From Liolophura sinensis (lineage: Eukaryota > Mollusca > Polyplacophora > Chitonida > Chitonidae): a stretch of 64,000 nt of DNA. The notes beneath the pieces were generated by a model. The model was not told the origin of the DNA and searched no databases. It worked only from the letters and a program-made list of their open reading frames with translations. The position numbers and the translations under genes are program-made. Location of the stretch: assembly GCF_032854445.1 (NCBI RefSeq), contig NC_088307.1, positions 21,342,017 through 21,406,016 of the forward strand, in the 5' to 3' direction. The first letter of the stretch is position 1. The number at the start of each line of letters is the position of its first letter. This document shows, piece after piece, positions 14,201-29,200 of this stretch.

Positions 14201-17200
14201 TTTGCACTTGAATGATTACAACACCAACCTTTCCACAAAAAAACCTATATATTTAAAGTCTTAAAATCAGTCACATGCACAGGTTTGAACATTTAGACCT
14301 AAGAACATACAGCTATGAAATAAGTTTGGCTTTTTCCTTCACCTTTACAAAGTTATCTTTCATTTCATTCCCTGTTAGCCAGTGCCACAGGCAAAGGAAA
14401 TGTGAAACTAATACGCATTCGATATTAGGCTAAATATTCCACTTGCTTTAATGTATTACCTACATCAGTAGTATTAAAAGTAATATTACAGCTCGTCTTA
14501 CCAACATCAAACAAGACAAGTTAACATTATTCACATTTCAATTCCAATTCTTGGCATCAATTTGGCTATTTATACCCTGTAAAAAGCCCAAGAAAAATCT
14601 TATTTTTGTGTTGTGTAGAATGCATTCAAGAATATTTTACTTACTTCAACCTTTTCCAGCTAAAGCAATTTTTTCAGTGCAATTCACGGATACAATTATG
14701 CTGAAAATGATGCTAAATATGATTTGCTCCTATCATTAAAGACGTAAGCCTCATATAACTGTACAAATTATTTCTCTGCACCCCACAGTTCTCTCAGAAT
14801 GTTTGGAAATATTGATTGCAGGGGAGGTTGAAAAGGCTGACGAATTATTTATTTTATTTATCTGATTGGTGTTTGATGACACAATCAAGAATATTCCACT
14901 TATGTGACTGCGGCCAGCCTTATGGTGAGAGGAAACCAGACAGAGCCCTACGGGGGAAACCTAGGACCATCCGCAGGTTGCTGGCAAACCTTCCCAACTA
15001 TGTCCGGAGAGGAAGCCAGCATAACAGGGACTTGAATTCACAGTGACCGCATTGGTGGGAGGCTTCTGGGTCATTACGCCGCGCTAGCGCACTAACCAAT
15101 TGAACCATGTAGGCCCCAGTTGAAGACTTGGGGCATATGGCAAGATTTCTACACTGGCCTTTGGTATTAAAATGACAAATGGTCCTTTTAATCTGTCGAT
15201 TGCCCATTGAAGAATTCAAGAATGTGTCCTACTGTTTTAAAGGCAAGCATCTTAAACCAGCTGGCCATAAATCTTTCCACCATACTGAAGAATTTTTCCT
15301 TTCATATGAATTAATATTTCATATGGTCAATAAATTAGTACATGAAATCAGAGTAAAATCCAGCTACCTTTAACAAATTAGACTGACATACTTTTCCATG
15401 AGTGAAATATACCATGCAGTGGTCTCTGGTGAACTTTATGTAAGACTACACAAAGAGCACCACTGACTAATTACTACAACAAAGGAAGCAGGAAAATGTG
15501 AATTAAAACTAAAAACAAAGTTCTCATTATCCTATTACACAGCGCCCAGTAAAACGCATGAACACAATTTTTAGAACATGTGAAGGGCATTATTCAGAAA
15601 ATGTTATCTACAGCACATAATCAAGTTGTAGAAAGCTGCACAAAACTTGTAGCAAACCTCCTAAAGTCAAAACTGTAACTGTGCCAGATTTGAACACCCA
15701 GCACAACTATCATTTGAGATGCCCACTGGTACCTAAAAGTTCCACATTATTTTATTTTATTTATTTATTTATTTTTTTTGACAACACAAAACACTACACT
15801 AGTGCACAATTATAAACGAGTAAGAGTGTGCACTCAAAAGCTGAGAATCCTACCATCTAAGGCATCCGACACACCTCTTTGATAATAGTCTGAAAGAAAG
15901 GGCAGTAACTCTTAGTAATAATCTGAGAAAAGGGCAATAACTCTGATAGTAGTCTGAAAGCAAGGGAAGTAACTCTTAGTAATAGTCTGAGGAAATGGCA
16001 ATAACTTTGATAATGGCCTGCAAGCAAGGGCAGTAACTCTTAGTAATAGTATGAGGAAATGGCAATAACTTTGATAATAGTCTGCAAGAAAGGGCAGTAA
16101 GTCTTAGTAATAGTCTGAGGAAAGGGCAATAACTGAGGACTAATCTGAAGTGCAGTGACTCTTGACCTCTGACACAAATAGAGGATCATCAGAAATAAAC
16201 ATATATAAACCGTAGGGCATAAAATAGGAATGTTAACATGTAAAACACTAGACAGGGCTACATTAAATATACAAGACAGGGCCGAATACAGATTTCTTGA
16301 TGCCTTTTGGGGTTCCATAATTTTAGGTAAAAATCAAGAAATAGTTGAAATGTGTTGAATATGTACATCTATGTACATTTTTATTTAAATTTCGCTTCAA
16401 TTCTGGCTTTATTTTGAGTCATTCTATCTGAGATTAAACGAATGTCTGCATTAGACCCTGTATGATATGGAAAAGTTTGCAACTCATCATCCTAAAAATG
16501 ATGTGAAGACAAACTGAAGAAATCACCACAAAGCGTCAAAACTTAAAGAGCCACTTCAATGCTGAAATCTGACATGAAAACGACCATTCCTTAAAATGGC
16601 TTCAAATCCCGCAATAAATGTAAAACAAATTAATTCTGAGAACTAATGTCACATTTTAAATATGCAAAATTTATGCAAGGAGCAAAGTTGATTTTCAAAC
16701 TCTACCTAAGCCTAGGTATTTTGTGGCACGATCTTTATTTTCAATGCCCGAGGAGTATATAACAATAAATATAAAAACTTCAAAAACATCACGAAAAACA
16801 AAAATGAGGATTATCCTTACAATTTGTCCTGCTGAAGGCATATTTACAAGATCAGAAAGCCCAGAAAAACAGGAAAATCATATGGAGATTGGACAAAACA
16901 CCAAAGTGGATTTTCAGTTCCATTTTCAGTCCTTTTTTGAATTTTTGTCTAGAGTCAGCTCACAAATAAAACACAAAATAATATTGTTGTTCTTGGTTAA
17001 GCTGCTTTTAATTTTTTCACTACCTCATGTGATATCAATATTTCAGTCTGGTGTCTCAGCAACACTGGAGTAGCTCTTTTAGTAAAGCTTAGATTAGTAA
17101 AGTAAAAAGACGCTCACATTACAGGAAGAATTTATGTATGCAAACGTACCACCATACACCCCTACACCGCCCGCAGAAGTAATCTCTTCCTTGATCTGAC

Positions 17201-20200
17201 GTAACTCTGTGGCCAACTGAACTAGGACACTCCCATTACAGCGTGGGTGAGGCAGATTCCCCGTGATCTTCTCTTTAATGGTCTGCTGCAGGAAGTACTC
17301 TTGAGCTGTATCGCAGTTTACCTTCATCATCTGAATCACAACGTCCTTGATCAGTTCTTGTTATTTTTATTGATACTTTTTTTAACTTATGGGCCCGTAT
17401 GTTTGACAATTTTCACCAGACTTGAAACTGATTCCCGCAGATACACTTTACTGGAATCCACCAGTACCTAGTTCACATCTAGTATTTCTTGTTTTGGAGG
17501 GCCTCTGAGAAGAACAGTTTCGTAGCCGACAGAGTATTAAATGTCACATATAGCATGGTTGTCATATTGTCATTAAATGAAAATATATGGTATCACAAAG
17601 CTCTTGCTCTCAGTGAAAACTTTTAATGCATGTAAAAGTGATCAGATTTTTTGGCCTTTATCACTGGAATCTAATGTGATAGTTTTGCTTAATGAGTTTA
17701 GACCAGTATCAGATTCTTGAAGTCCTGTTGCATGTAAAGCCCTGACTTAAATTACCCCTAAGTGACCACAAATTTTGACCATGACTAACTTGCCAATATT
17801 TCCATATTTTGAGGGTTCTATTTTTAATTCTGTTTTGAGGTTTGCTTGGGACATGGGATGATATTCTGCTCGAAAATTTGTAAGTTTCAGCACGAAAAAA
17901 AATATTTTGTGACAATGCCTCTCAAAATGCACTTCTGTTGGCCAAATTTTAGGTCACTGAGGGTATTTTACTCCACTGATGTTCAACCCCTGTTTACACA
18001 GGATTTTTTACACTTATACGATGGCGGTCAGGCTTATGGGTGAAGAAAATTGGATTGCCTGGACTGTCCAGAGTGAACCAGCACCAATTTGTCAGACACC
18101 TGACAATGAAGGCACCAGTCATTACGTTGAGAGTTCAAGTCTAGCTCATGCTGACTTCCTCTCCAGTTGTACGTGGGGAAGGTCTGTCAGCAACCTGCGC
18201 ATGGTCGTGGGTGTCCCCGGCCTCTAATAAACTAAAGATGTGGCCAAAGTAGTGAGATCTAGATTTGATATGCGGACATTATGTCACAGGCTGATAGAGG
18301 CAATTGAACAAAAAAATGCTGACTTCAATACCTTGAACTCGATGAATGGCTGGAGCTGAAGGAAGATGGAGGGCCTATGAGTGACGACAAAGTCAAGGAA
18401 TTTCCACAAAGGCAGGCCACCTGGTGACAGAATAGAGAATCAAATCAAGGCTGATAACTGTGAGTCAGGAGTATTTCACATGATACTGGCCTGTAATTAT
18501 GAACTTTCAGAAGAGTGAGTGAGTGAGTGCTTGGAGTTTAACATTGTACTCAACAATTTTCAGTCATATGACGACAAAGGAGTCCTTAGGGTGTACGTAA
18601 TGTACCTCCTTGTCGCAGGACGGATTTGCACCACTCTTTTATCTAGTGCTGCTTCACTGAGGCGCCTTGCCGAAGGCAAGTAAGTTGCCCTGCCCGAGCC
18701 ATTATACTGATACAGGTCAACCAGTCGTTGCACTATCCCCTTCATGCTGAACGCAACTTTTAGAAGAGCTTGAACTATTAAAGATGATACTTCTGATGTC
18801 AACACTTTTTCTTTCTAGACAAGAAATTAAATTTCACCCCCAAAATAATATAATTTGGATGAATCAATCAGAACAAAGGAAAATGTGCCACTTGAAAAAG
18901 ATAAACTTCATACGAAATGCAAAAAAAATTACATATGGTACACAGAGTTTAGAATGGCTGACTAAGTAGGTGCTAAGCTGGTCCAGAGTTCTCACTAACT
19001 TCATCAACAATGTGATTTCTGCAAACTTTTGAGCGAGTGAGTGCTTGGGGGTTAACGTCGTACTCAGCTAATTTTTCAGCCATATGACGACGAAGGAATC
19101 CTTAGAGTGCATGTAATGTGCCTCCTTGTTGCAGGACAGATTTCCACCGTTCTTTTATCTAGTGCTGCTTCACTGAGACGCCTTACCGAAGGCAAGTAAG
19201 TTGCCCTGCCCGAGTCATCATACTGATACGGGTCAACCAATCGTTGCACTATCCCCTTCATGCTGAACACCAAGCGAGGAAGTTACAAATTCCTCTTTTA
19301 AGGTCTTAGGTGTAACTTGATCCAGGATTGACCCTGGACCTACCGCTCCCGAAGCGGACGCTCTACCAACTGTGCTATCGGGGCCGGTGCAAAGTTTTGA
19401 CAACTGATGGAAAATATAAGTAAAAAGGTGAGTTATAAAATATGCCGTTAAAATGAAATAAAAAAAACAAAAATTTTTTGACATAGCTTGACATTTCCTT
19501 TAAAACCATAATCTTCATTTTGGGGTTTCCTTTGATGTATCCTTTAAGGTCAACTAGTGTCAACCTCTGAGGACCAGCATATCCTCACTAGTTCTGTATA
19601 AACATGTGCTTCCAAACACACTGCTTACCATTATTAGAGCCAGCTATTTCGTGCACACATTTGGTAACTTTGTGCCATTCAGGAGCCAGCTGCTTGTCAA
19701 AACACACCATCAGGATTTCCAAACCTAAAACACAAATTGAAAAGTTATACTACATGAAATTATTGTTCCGTGTGGACTTATAAAATTATACTTTTTGTGA
19801 AGCCAAGACACTGACAAATCCAACAAATGCAGTTTTGTCTTCAAAATCAAATTTAAAATGTGCAGAAATAGCCATGAAAGTTGCAAAATGGTTGAGAAAT
19901 TAGAATACATGAAAACTAGAGACAACATGAAAACCAGAGGCTGTGTTAATAAGAGTATGCGAAACACATAACATAACACAATTACTCTAGCGCTGCCTCA
20001 CTGAAATGCCATGCTGAAGATATCAGACACGATGCCCCACCCAGCTACAATATACTGACCGATCGACCAGTGGCCTGTTTCTCTTATGCTGAGAGCTAAA
20101 TGAGGTAGTGCCAAGATTACTGATGATGTTAGTCTTGCGTATGACTTTATTTGGGATATTACTGATGATGTTAGTCTTGCGTATGACTTTATTTGGGATA

Positions 20201-23200
20201 TTACCAATGATGTTAGTCTTGCGTTTGACTTTATCTGGGATATCACCGATGATGTTAGTCTTGCGTTTGACTTTATTTGGGATATCACCGATGATGTTAG
20301 TCTTGCGTATGACTTTATCTGGGATATCACCGATGATGTTAGTCTTGCGTATGACTTTATTTGGGATATCACCGATGATGTTAGTCTTGCGTATGACTTT
20401 ATTTGGGATATTACCAATGATGTTAGTCTTGCGTATGACTTTATTTGGGATATCACCGATGATGTTAGTCTTGCGTATGACTTTATTTGGGATATCACCG
20501 ATGATGTTAGTCTTGCGTATGACTTTATTTGGGATATCACCGATGATGTTAGTCTTGCGTATGACTTTATTTGGGATATCACCGATGATGTTAGTCTTGC
20601 GTTTGACTTTATTTGGGATATTACCGATGATGTTAGTCTTGCGTATGACTTTATTTGGGATATCACCGATGATGTTAGTCTTGCGTATGACTTTATTTGG
20701 GATATCACCGATGATGTTAGTCTTGCGTATGACTTTATTTGGGATATCACTGATGATGTTAGTCTTTCGTTTGACTTTATTTGGGATATTACTGATGATG
20801 TTAGCCTTGCGTATGACTTTATTTGGGATATTACCAATGATGTTAGTCTTGCGTTTGACTTTATTTGGGATATCACCGATGATGTTAGTCTTGCGTATGA
20901 CTTTATTTGGGATATCACCGATGATGTTAGTCTTTCGTTTGACATTATTTGGGATATCACCGATGATGTTAGTCTTGCGTATGACTTTATTTGGGATATT
21001 ACCAATGATGTTAGTCTTGCGTTTGACTTTATTTGGGATATTACCAATGATGTTAGTCTTGCGTATGACTTTATTTGGGATATCACCGATGATGTTAGTC
21101 TTGCGTATGACTTTATCTGGGATATCACCGATGATGTTAGTCTTGCGTATGACTTTATTTGGGATATCACCGATGATGTTAGTCTTGCGTATGACTTTAT
21201 TTGGGATATTACCAATGATGTTAGTCTTGCGTTTGACTTTATTTGGGATATCACCGATGATGTTAGTCTTGCGTATGACTTTATTTGGGATATCACCGAT
21301 GATGTTAGTCTTGCGTATGACTTTATTTGGGATATCACCGATGATGTTAGTCTTGCGTATGACTTTATTTGGGATATCACCGATGATGTTAGTCTTTCGT
21401 TTGACTTTATTTGGGATATTACTGATGATGTTAGTCTTGTGTTTGACTTTATTTGGGATATTACCAATGATGTTAGTCTTGCGTATGACTTTATTTGGGA
21501 TATTACTGATGATGTTAGTCTTGCTTTTGACTTTATTTGGGATATCACCAATGATGTTAGTCTTGCGTATGACTTTATTTGGGATATTACTGATGATGTT
21601 AGTCTTGCGTATGACTTTATTTGGGATTGAAGCACGAATACACCGTTTATGAAGCAGATGCTCTATCCACAACACCAATGCTGCCAGTATCAAAGTTGAA
21701 TCAGGTAAAGCAGCTGTGATTAGCGTTAACTGTTATTTACCAAGGTGAAGGGCCTCCGTGGTAAAGGAGACTCTCACCAGCGATCGCTGTGAGTTCAAGT
21801 CCAGCTCATGCTGGCTTCCTCTCCAGCAACCTGCGGATGGTCGTGGGTTTCTCCTGGGCTTTGCCTGGTTTCCTCCTGCCATAATGCTGGCTGCCGTCGT
21901 ATAAGTGAAGTAAAACACCAATCAAATAAATAAATCAATAAATATTTACCCAGGTAAGCTGTCTGTAAGACCAGCTCAGATGCATTCTTTAGATACACTT
22001 TGTCAGAGTGGGATATACTGTTAGACCGGCTGTGTTCGTTAAGGGACAGGTGATGGCTACTCTTCGTGGATGAGTTGGAATGACTGGGAGGCTTGGCTGG
22101 AGGGTTGAGAGCATTCACCAAAATGGTCAGTCCAAACGCAATATCCACTGGCCGAATTTTGGGAGAATCTGACAAAAAAAAAACCAAATACATTAATAAT
22201 CAGTATTTGAAACAAGCACACTGTTTTCGTGTAAACTGCTTTCGCCTTAGAAATACTGTTTCTCAAAGCAATTTTTATGCCAATTTCAGGAAACAGCTAA
22301 GAAGAATTTTTGTATTTACATATATTGGGACATATCCTAAACTGTATAGTAAGAAATAAAAAAGCAATGTATCACATATCCTTTAACTAGTTTTATATTT
22401 TATTTCCTTATTTGATTGGTGTTTTACGCCGTACTCAAGATTATTTCACTTATACCACGGCGGACAGCATTATGATAGGAGGAAACCAGGCAGAGCCCGT
22501 TGGAAACCCACGACCATCCGCAGGTTGCTGACAGACCTTCCCACGTACGCAACTAGTTTTAAGTGGCCTTCTCAGTCACCTTCACTTCACTTTACTGATA
22601 CCCTTAACGCCAACAATTTTCTGATAAGAAATTAATCAAACTTCGCAAAAAGACTCTTCAGTGGCCCAATAAGGAGGCTGGTGAATCGATGTGTGGTCAA
22701 AAGTCAAATGTGTCACTTAGAAAAAAAAAAACCATGTATATTTTTTCGTGTGAATATATATACAAAAATATAAAGTAGTGATCTGTCCTCTGTTTTAGTG
22801 GTGACACTCACCTCGTCTGCCTGACCCCACCCTGACACAAAGAGGGAGCACAAAGTTCACCAGCATGTTGAGGCATCGCTCCTGGGTAGGGAAGACTGAC
22901 AGACCCCCACATATGTACTCCAGAGAATACTGCTCCTGGGGGAGAACAAGGGCAGAGAGTTTACGAACGCACCGACTGATTACTGACAGTTTACTGATTG
23001 ACTGGTGTTTGGAGGTGGGTAGGAAAAACCCATGGAGAGAAATTTTCAATGTACTCTAGAGAGTACTGTTCAGGAACGCATGGATTGACTGACTGATTGA
23101 CTGGTGTCAAGGGTCAGAGGAAAGCTGTGTTTATTGATTATTTATTTGATTATTTGCTGTGCTCAAGAACGTTCCACTTTATTTATGATAGTTGGTTTAT

Positions 23201-26200
23201 GGGTCAAAGAAATCTTTATCTGTAACAAATCAAGGCTGAAATTTTCATGAAGTATTACTTCATACTCCCATGCTTGATATCAGGTATCAACAAATGCCTT
23301 GAGGAAGGGAAAATTCTCAGTGTTAACAGAATAACCCTTTGAACAAAAATTGCAATTCAATTCAGTTAGGAAAGAAACTAACTTCTTGTTAAAAATGACA
23401 GCAAGAGCTGGATTTGAACCTTGTATTTCACCACTTTGAAAATTAAATCAAAATATAAAGGATCAAAACACCACAGAGTACAGACCCCTAGCAGTTGCAT
23501 CTGCATGGCAACAAGCTTGACGACGGCAGAGCAGAAGGTGTGTGGGGGGTTAGAGGTCAAGGTTGATGAGGTGTGGTCGCTACGGTGACTACCCTGGAGT
23601 CCTGTCTCTGGGTACGCAGGGCCCGTTGTGGATAGAATAATACTCAGTAACACATTAATCACAGTCTGCCAAAAAAAAAAAAAAATCAAATTCAATTTAC
23701 TTTGAATTTACTGTTACCTAATTAGAAGGAGAAAATCAATTCATTTAAAAGGATACACAATCGATTCTGATTGGTTGGTGTGAGAGAGAGAAGAGAGTCC
23801 AGGCCTAACGCCTAACCTACTAATGCTGAATTTTAGGTATGGTGGAATTGTTTAAGTGTGACTGCGACTGCAGGGTTTAACCCAGGAAATCCTATATCTT
23901 GTCAGCCAATCAGTGTGGATGTTACATCTCTATAACACATAGACTGTAATTAGTCCTTTCTGACAGTCCAGTCATGTTAATCAAATATTTAAAATGCTCT
24001 TATTGATGAAAGACAGATCCTAAGAGGAAAAACCACTACTTTACGATCAACTCAATCTACGTAGTGTAAAAATATCACGGCTGGTTTATTTCATTTTTTT
24101 TTTTGGCATGTCAAACACAAGTTTCTTCATAAATGTGTTTCACATATGTTTCTTGTCAGTAGACTCACAATACTGAACTCATAGCACATAATCCGACCGG
24201 TTAATCATTTTTGGGTGTGGCTATGCAGCATTAAAAATCTTGTTTGGATTCAATTTAAACTCACGCCTCTTACCAATTCATTTTAAAAGATGTTCTTATC
24301 TGTTCTCCTTCAGGAGAACAGTTGAGTGAGTGAGTGAATGTTTAGGGTATAACGTTGCACTAAACAATTTTTCAGTCATATCATGACGAAGGAGTCCTTA
24401 GACTGCATGTAATGTGCATCTTTGTTGCAGGACAGATTTCCTTTGCTCTTTCATATAGTGCCGCTTCACTACGACTCACCGATGGCACGTAAGCCACTCT
24501 GCCCAAGCCATTATACTGATACAAGTAAACGAGCTGCAAGGCAGCTACAACTTCCTCTTTTACAGTCTTAGGTGTGACCTGACCCAGGATTGACCCTGGA
24601 TCTACCACCCCTGAAGCGGACACTTTACCAACTCGGGGCCATTTGGAAAACAGTAGAATTATAAGAATAACTGCTGTATGGCAAAGTTCAAATACATAGA
24701 GGATATTGCACAATGAAGATTGGATACTATAAATACTGCTTGAGATGCAATATTTGTGGTGTTTAACCTCCACTATGCAATATTATACATGTATTTACTC
24801 ATAATACATGTATTTTTAACAATTTGATGATTTTGTGTATTTGAACATTTTTGCGCTGAATGTCCTAAGCTGTAGGCTTTTATAGAATTGTTTATTTGTT
24901 AACGTCATACATGACGTCTTCAATGATGTGTTATAGCGCGACGTAGAAATGTCAAAGTTACCTAAACCTGGATGATGATGTCATCATAACTTTTCTTTTC
25001 GATGTCTGGGTGTGAGATATCAAAATGAAATAACATTTTTATCCGTGAAGGAATCCTAAACACATTTACTTATATATACAATACACATGTACAGCTGTTA
25101 AAAAATGACTTCAGGCTTGAGCATGATATTAAGTTTTAACTAGCATTAAACTTTACAGTAGTGATCTATGTCAAGAAAGGTGTGTGATTTTTATAACGCT
25201 GATATTGATCGAAAGGTTACTCTGACACGCTCATACATCCGCATTATATGAGTTTAAAACACGTGTATGTACCTATATCGGAGTTGTGCAGTTTTCAGAC
25301 AGGTGATATCACTCTGCGACGGTACAGTACTCTCGTCTGAAACGCGATTTCATCCAACAGAGAGCAATCGCCAACTTGTCGTCAAAATTGCAGTCATGAA
25401 ATTTAATTGGAAAGGATACGCAAGTTCCTGTTGCAATCATGAATCTGTATTTCGCAATCTTTAAAACTCGCGATTGAAAAGCTCGAAAATTTTGGCTATG
25501 CTCCCTTAGGTTGAAACTGGTATTAAGGATTGAGTTTGGTTTATTAACTTATAATACACTTTCGAATAGCTAATGTTTATATAATTACCTTAAGATGTGG
25601 AAGATGAGCCACAAACGTGAACTTGCTCAGGGTTGTGTAGAGACCTGTCACAACAATAAAATCAATTAAAATTCAGCAACTAAGCGTTTATGATAAACAA
25701 GCAGGACACTATGGAATATGTATGACAAATATCCATCCATGACATGAAATGGTTTAACACATACATGAGCAGGGATTAAAATCCAATTCCTACAGGATCC
25801 GGCCTTAAGCTTTGGAAGGTCCGGAAGCTTTCCATACAAACTTCCATCATGCTTATATAAGTACACATGTACTACTCATAACCGCATCGAAATTCAATTT
25901 ACAAAATCGTAAAATGCATACTTAATTCTCACCTTTGAGAATATTAGCCGTGGCTTCCCAATCCATCTGCCTCTGAAAAAAGGCAAAAACAACATAAACA
26001 GACAGCCTCTTTTCTCTTTGTGGATGACATTTCAAAATATGGATGCTCATCTGGAATGTATTACATTAAGACAACTGTATAATAGAAAAACCCTACCTAT
26101 TTCTTCTAATTTTTGGGACGCCTGGCCTGCTCATTTTAGCCAGTATATATGTAATTATAGCAGGAATACTGAGTTTCTTTTCCTCAAATGATTAGACCAT

Positions 26201-29200
26201 CTAATGAACAACATACTCATATCATTACTTTTCCAAAAGGCTTGTAACGAAATGTAATAATTTACTTTCAACACTTCTAACATCTTTCCCAAGAACTATT
26301 CCTGAACCATGGTCAGCGTTTTTTTCCAGTAAAAGTTCATATTGTAAATCATGTAAAGTTTGTTGTGTAAAAATGCACTTTCAAAAACACATCTAGGCCT
26401 TAATTTTGATGACAACGCAAAAGTTTTTGTATTACAAAATGAATTAAACTTCAAAAAAAGTTTTTGTATTACAAAATGAATTAAACTTCAAAAACAGTTT
26501 TTGTATTACAAACTGAATTACAATTCAAAAAAAAGTTTTTGTGTTACAAAATTAATTAAACTTCACAAAAAAACTCTTAGGTGGCATAATACATGTAAGC
26601 TGCATGAATCAATCAAAATGAAGCAAACTGTGTCGCTTCAAAAATACTAAAGTTTTGGCGAAATACAGTATTTATATTTTTCCTCAAGTTTTACTGTAAG
26701 CACTTACATAGCCTATATTTAAAATAGCATATTTCTCAAAGCCTGTTTTCAGCATACTCCATCTGAAAAATGATAACCTCTCAACCTGACAGAATTTCAT
26801 AACAGAAGTAAAATATCAAAAATCGATTTGAAAAAAATTAATTAAATACAAATTACAAAGTACAAATACAAAATTGCACACCCTAAGATACTGCTTCTTG
26901 GCAATCTTGCTGAAGAGTCTGTCCAGCCTGCGTAAGATGAGATACAGGGCAGGGCGCACGGCTTCCACGGACCAGTCCGTCAGGGGCACTGCTTCTGTCA
27001 TGTACCTGAAATAACAGCATGGATAAACAAGGATTATGTCCCTTGTCAAGTGTTGACTTCAAAGTGGTAAGATTGATACTCAGTCCAAGATTTAATGCAT
27101 TTACACATGAAGTTTTGCGGATAAAGTCACCGAGGTAATCTATGCGGACAAAACTGAGAAAGTAGAAACATATGTTCCACATTACTGCAACCTTTTCGCA
27201 TATGAAAGGACACCTTTCAGTGCAATTTACGCAGATTTTTAATTTGATTTTTGAGACAGAACTACAATGGTTGGATTGGCCAATTTCAGGGCTTCACTTT
27301 TACAAAGTATAATTTTGTCAGTCTACAAAAAACAATACCTACTGAAGACACTTCCAAAAAAAAAACACCTTGCAATCATACAAACAAGTTAAAGAATTAC
27401 AGTAAGCCACGTGACAAGGTTTTAAATCTTGACTCAAGTCAGAAAATGGCCTTCTGGACTAGGCCCTTATTCTAATGCTAAAAAAAAACCCCATTTCTTC
27501 TGACCAGGATTATTAGATATTGTAAAACCAGAAATATATATATACAATAAGACAGTAAACACAAGGACAATATTTATCAAACGTCTTAAAATCAAAAACA
27601 GCTACAAATAAAATGCCTTGCTCTAGAAAGTTTAAAATTTGTGCACTGATTCTTCACTGCAGAACAATGTACTAACCACAATTTGGGTCTTTTCCTGTTC
27701 TCAATCTGACTTTTCAAGATCTTGCAATTTATGACTTAAGGTCTTCAGCTTGATAAATATGGGTCCATAGCAACAAGCATCATAGCAACAGTGTGACGGA
27801 TAGAAAATGGTCACACGTAACTGGCCTCTTGTCAATTTATCTCAGGGTTTTATTTTAACTGTTCATGTAAATGCCTACACGGAAGCAACTTACAGGCGTC
27901 CCCAAATGTCGGTCAACCGTAAAAAAAAATCAACACATGGATGATGAAGAATCAACGTACGAGACACAAATACTCAAGTGAATTACAATATACTCAGTTC
28001 CTACCTCTGCAGTCCGGCACACCTCATCGTTTGGGGATCATACGGTGCTAACTTCAGCAGGGTGTGGACAATGTCGGCAAGGCGCTAAACACAGACAAGG
28101 TAATGATTAGCATGTTGATTACACATACACATGTACCCAAACACATCAATGTGTTACAGTCTGAGACTTAAGGTAACACCAGTTTAAAGTTTCGTTTTAT
28201 GTGAAGAAATAATTTTTTTTTCAGTGTCGTCAGAGGGTATAAAAATTAAAATGTGAAAAATCATATACTTTGTGGCCAATGTGGACTGTCCCAGCAAATG
28301 TTCCTGTTAAAGACAAATTTATTTCATTAAAAAAACCTTGAAAAATAGGTAAATTATATAAACATATAACCATGGCAGATTTTCTGTTCTAATTTTTATT
28401 CCATTTTTGAATTTTTTTAGTGTTGGCTGACCTGTAAAACACAGAATAAAACTGAAATCGCCTAATTTCTGAAAGTTTCTCCACAACTCTATCGATTTTA
28501 AAAACTAATAACATATATATGAATTAACATCCAATGTAACATAAACATCAATTTTTTTATGAAGTTTGATTAATTTCTGATCAGAAAAAACTCAAGAGTT
28601 AGCATCATTTTCAGGCCTACATGTACTTCTGGAGTTAAAAACATTATACAGTACCAAACAAATACAGTGTATGTCCCTATATACAAATATACTGAAAATC
28701 TATCATTACCAAATGGGAAGAGTAGGGTGTGTCGTTTTATCATTTATCTTTTTTTTTAATTCTGGCTAATGAAAAAAGCGATTTTTAGGAAATAAACATT
28801 CATAGAAAAGGAAAATAAAACACTTCAAATCTCAATATATTTATTTAATTCATTGGTCTTCTACGTCATACTCAAGAATATTTCAAAATATTTTATACTG
28901 AGATTTTCCCGGTTTCCTACCTCTGGAAAATCTCCATATAAAGAACTCTTGAAAATATGAAGTCATGTTACGTCTAGTGTACATATTTTTAATGATTAAC
29001 TTACATTGTGTGTTTTGGGGTCAAAGAGCTCCGGAGGCCTGAAGGTTGGATCTGCCATCATCCGTCGTAACTCTCGCAGACGGAGCACACAGGTCACAAA
29101 GAAATCCACGGCAATGTTCAGCAGGGCATCACGAGGTTTGCGAAACTCATTCCTCATCTCAAGGTCATCTGGGTCATGGGTGTATTGCTTCTTGCGTCCT

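Larger units (their letters stand above)
8628..17149 (-). other. Intron 37 (8.5 kb), no exon recognised
   Basis: The longest intron. It holds SINE copies, two family C elements, a 20-bp tandem array, a TIR element, a TA run at about 9756-9776 and a degenerate array at 15887-16160. The flanking exons join in frame (both phase 1), so no exon is required, but the vertebrate protein has extra weakly conserved residues here and a small exon may have been missed. Confidence 0.6.

Noticed and set aside
16723-17073. 116-codon plus-strand ORF as a transposase remnant
   Set aside because: It lies inside the TIR element but is AT-rich low-complexity sequence without DDE or helix-turn-helix signs.
19998-21693. 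Minus-strand frames of about 545 and 556 codons and a plus-strand frame of 514 codons
   Set aside because: They arise only from the stop-free 42-bp minisatellite. All frames encode low-complexity repeats and the region is an UNC80 intron.
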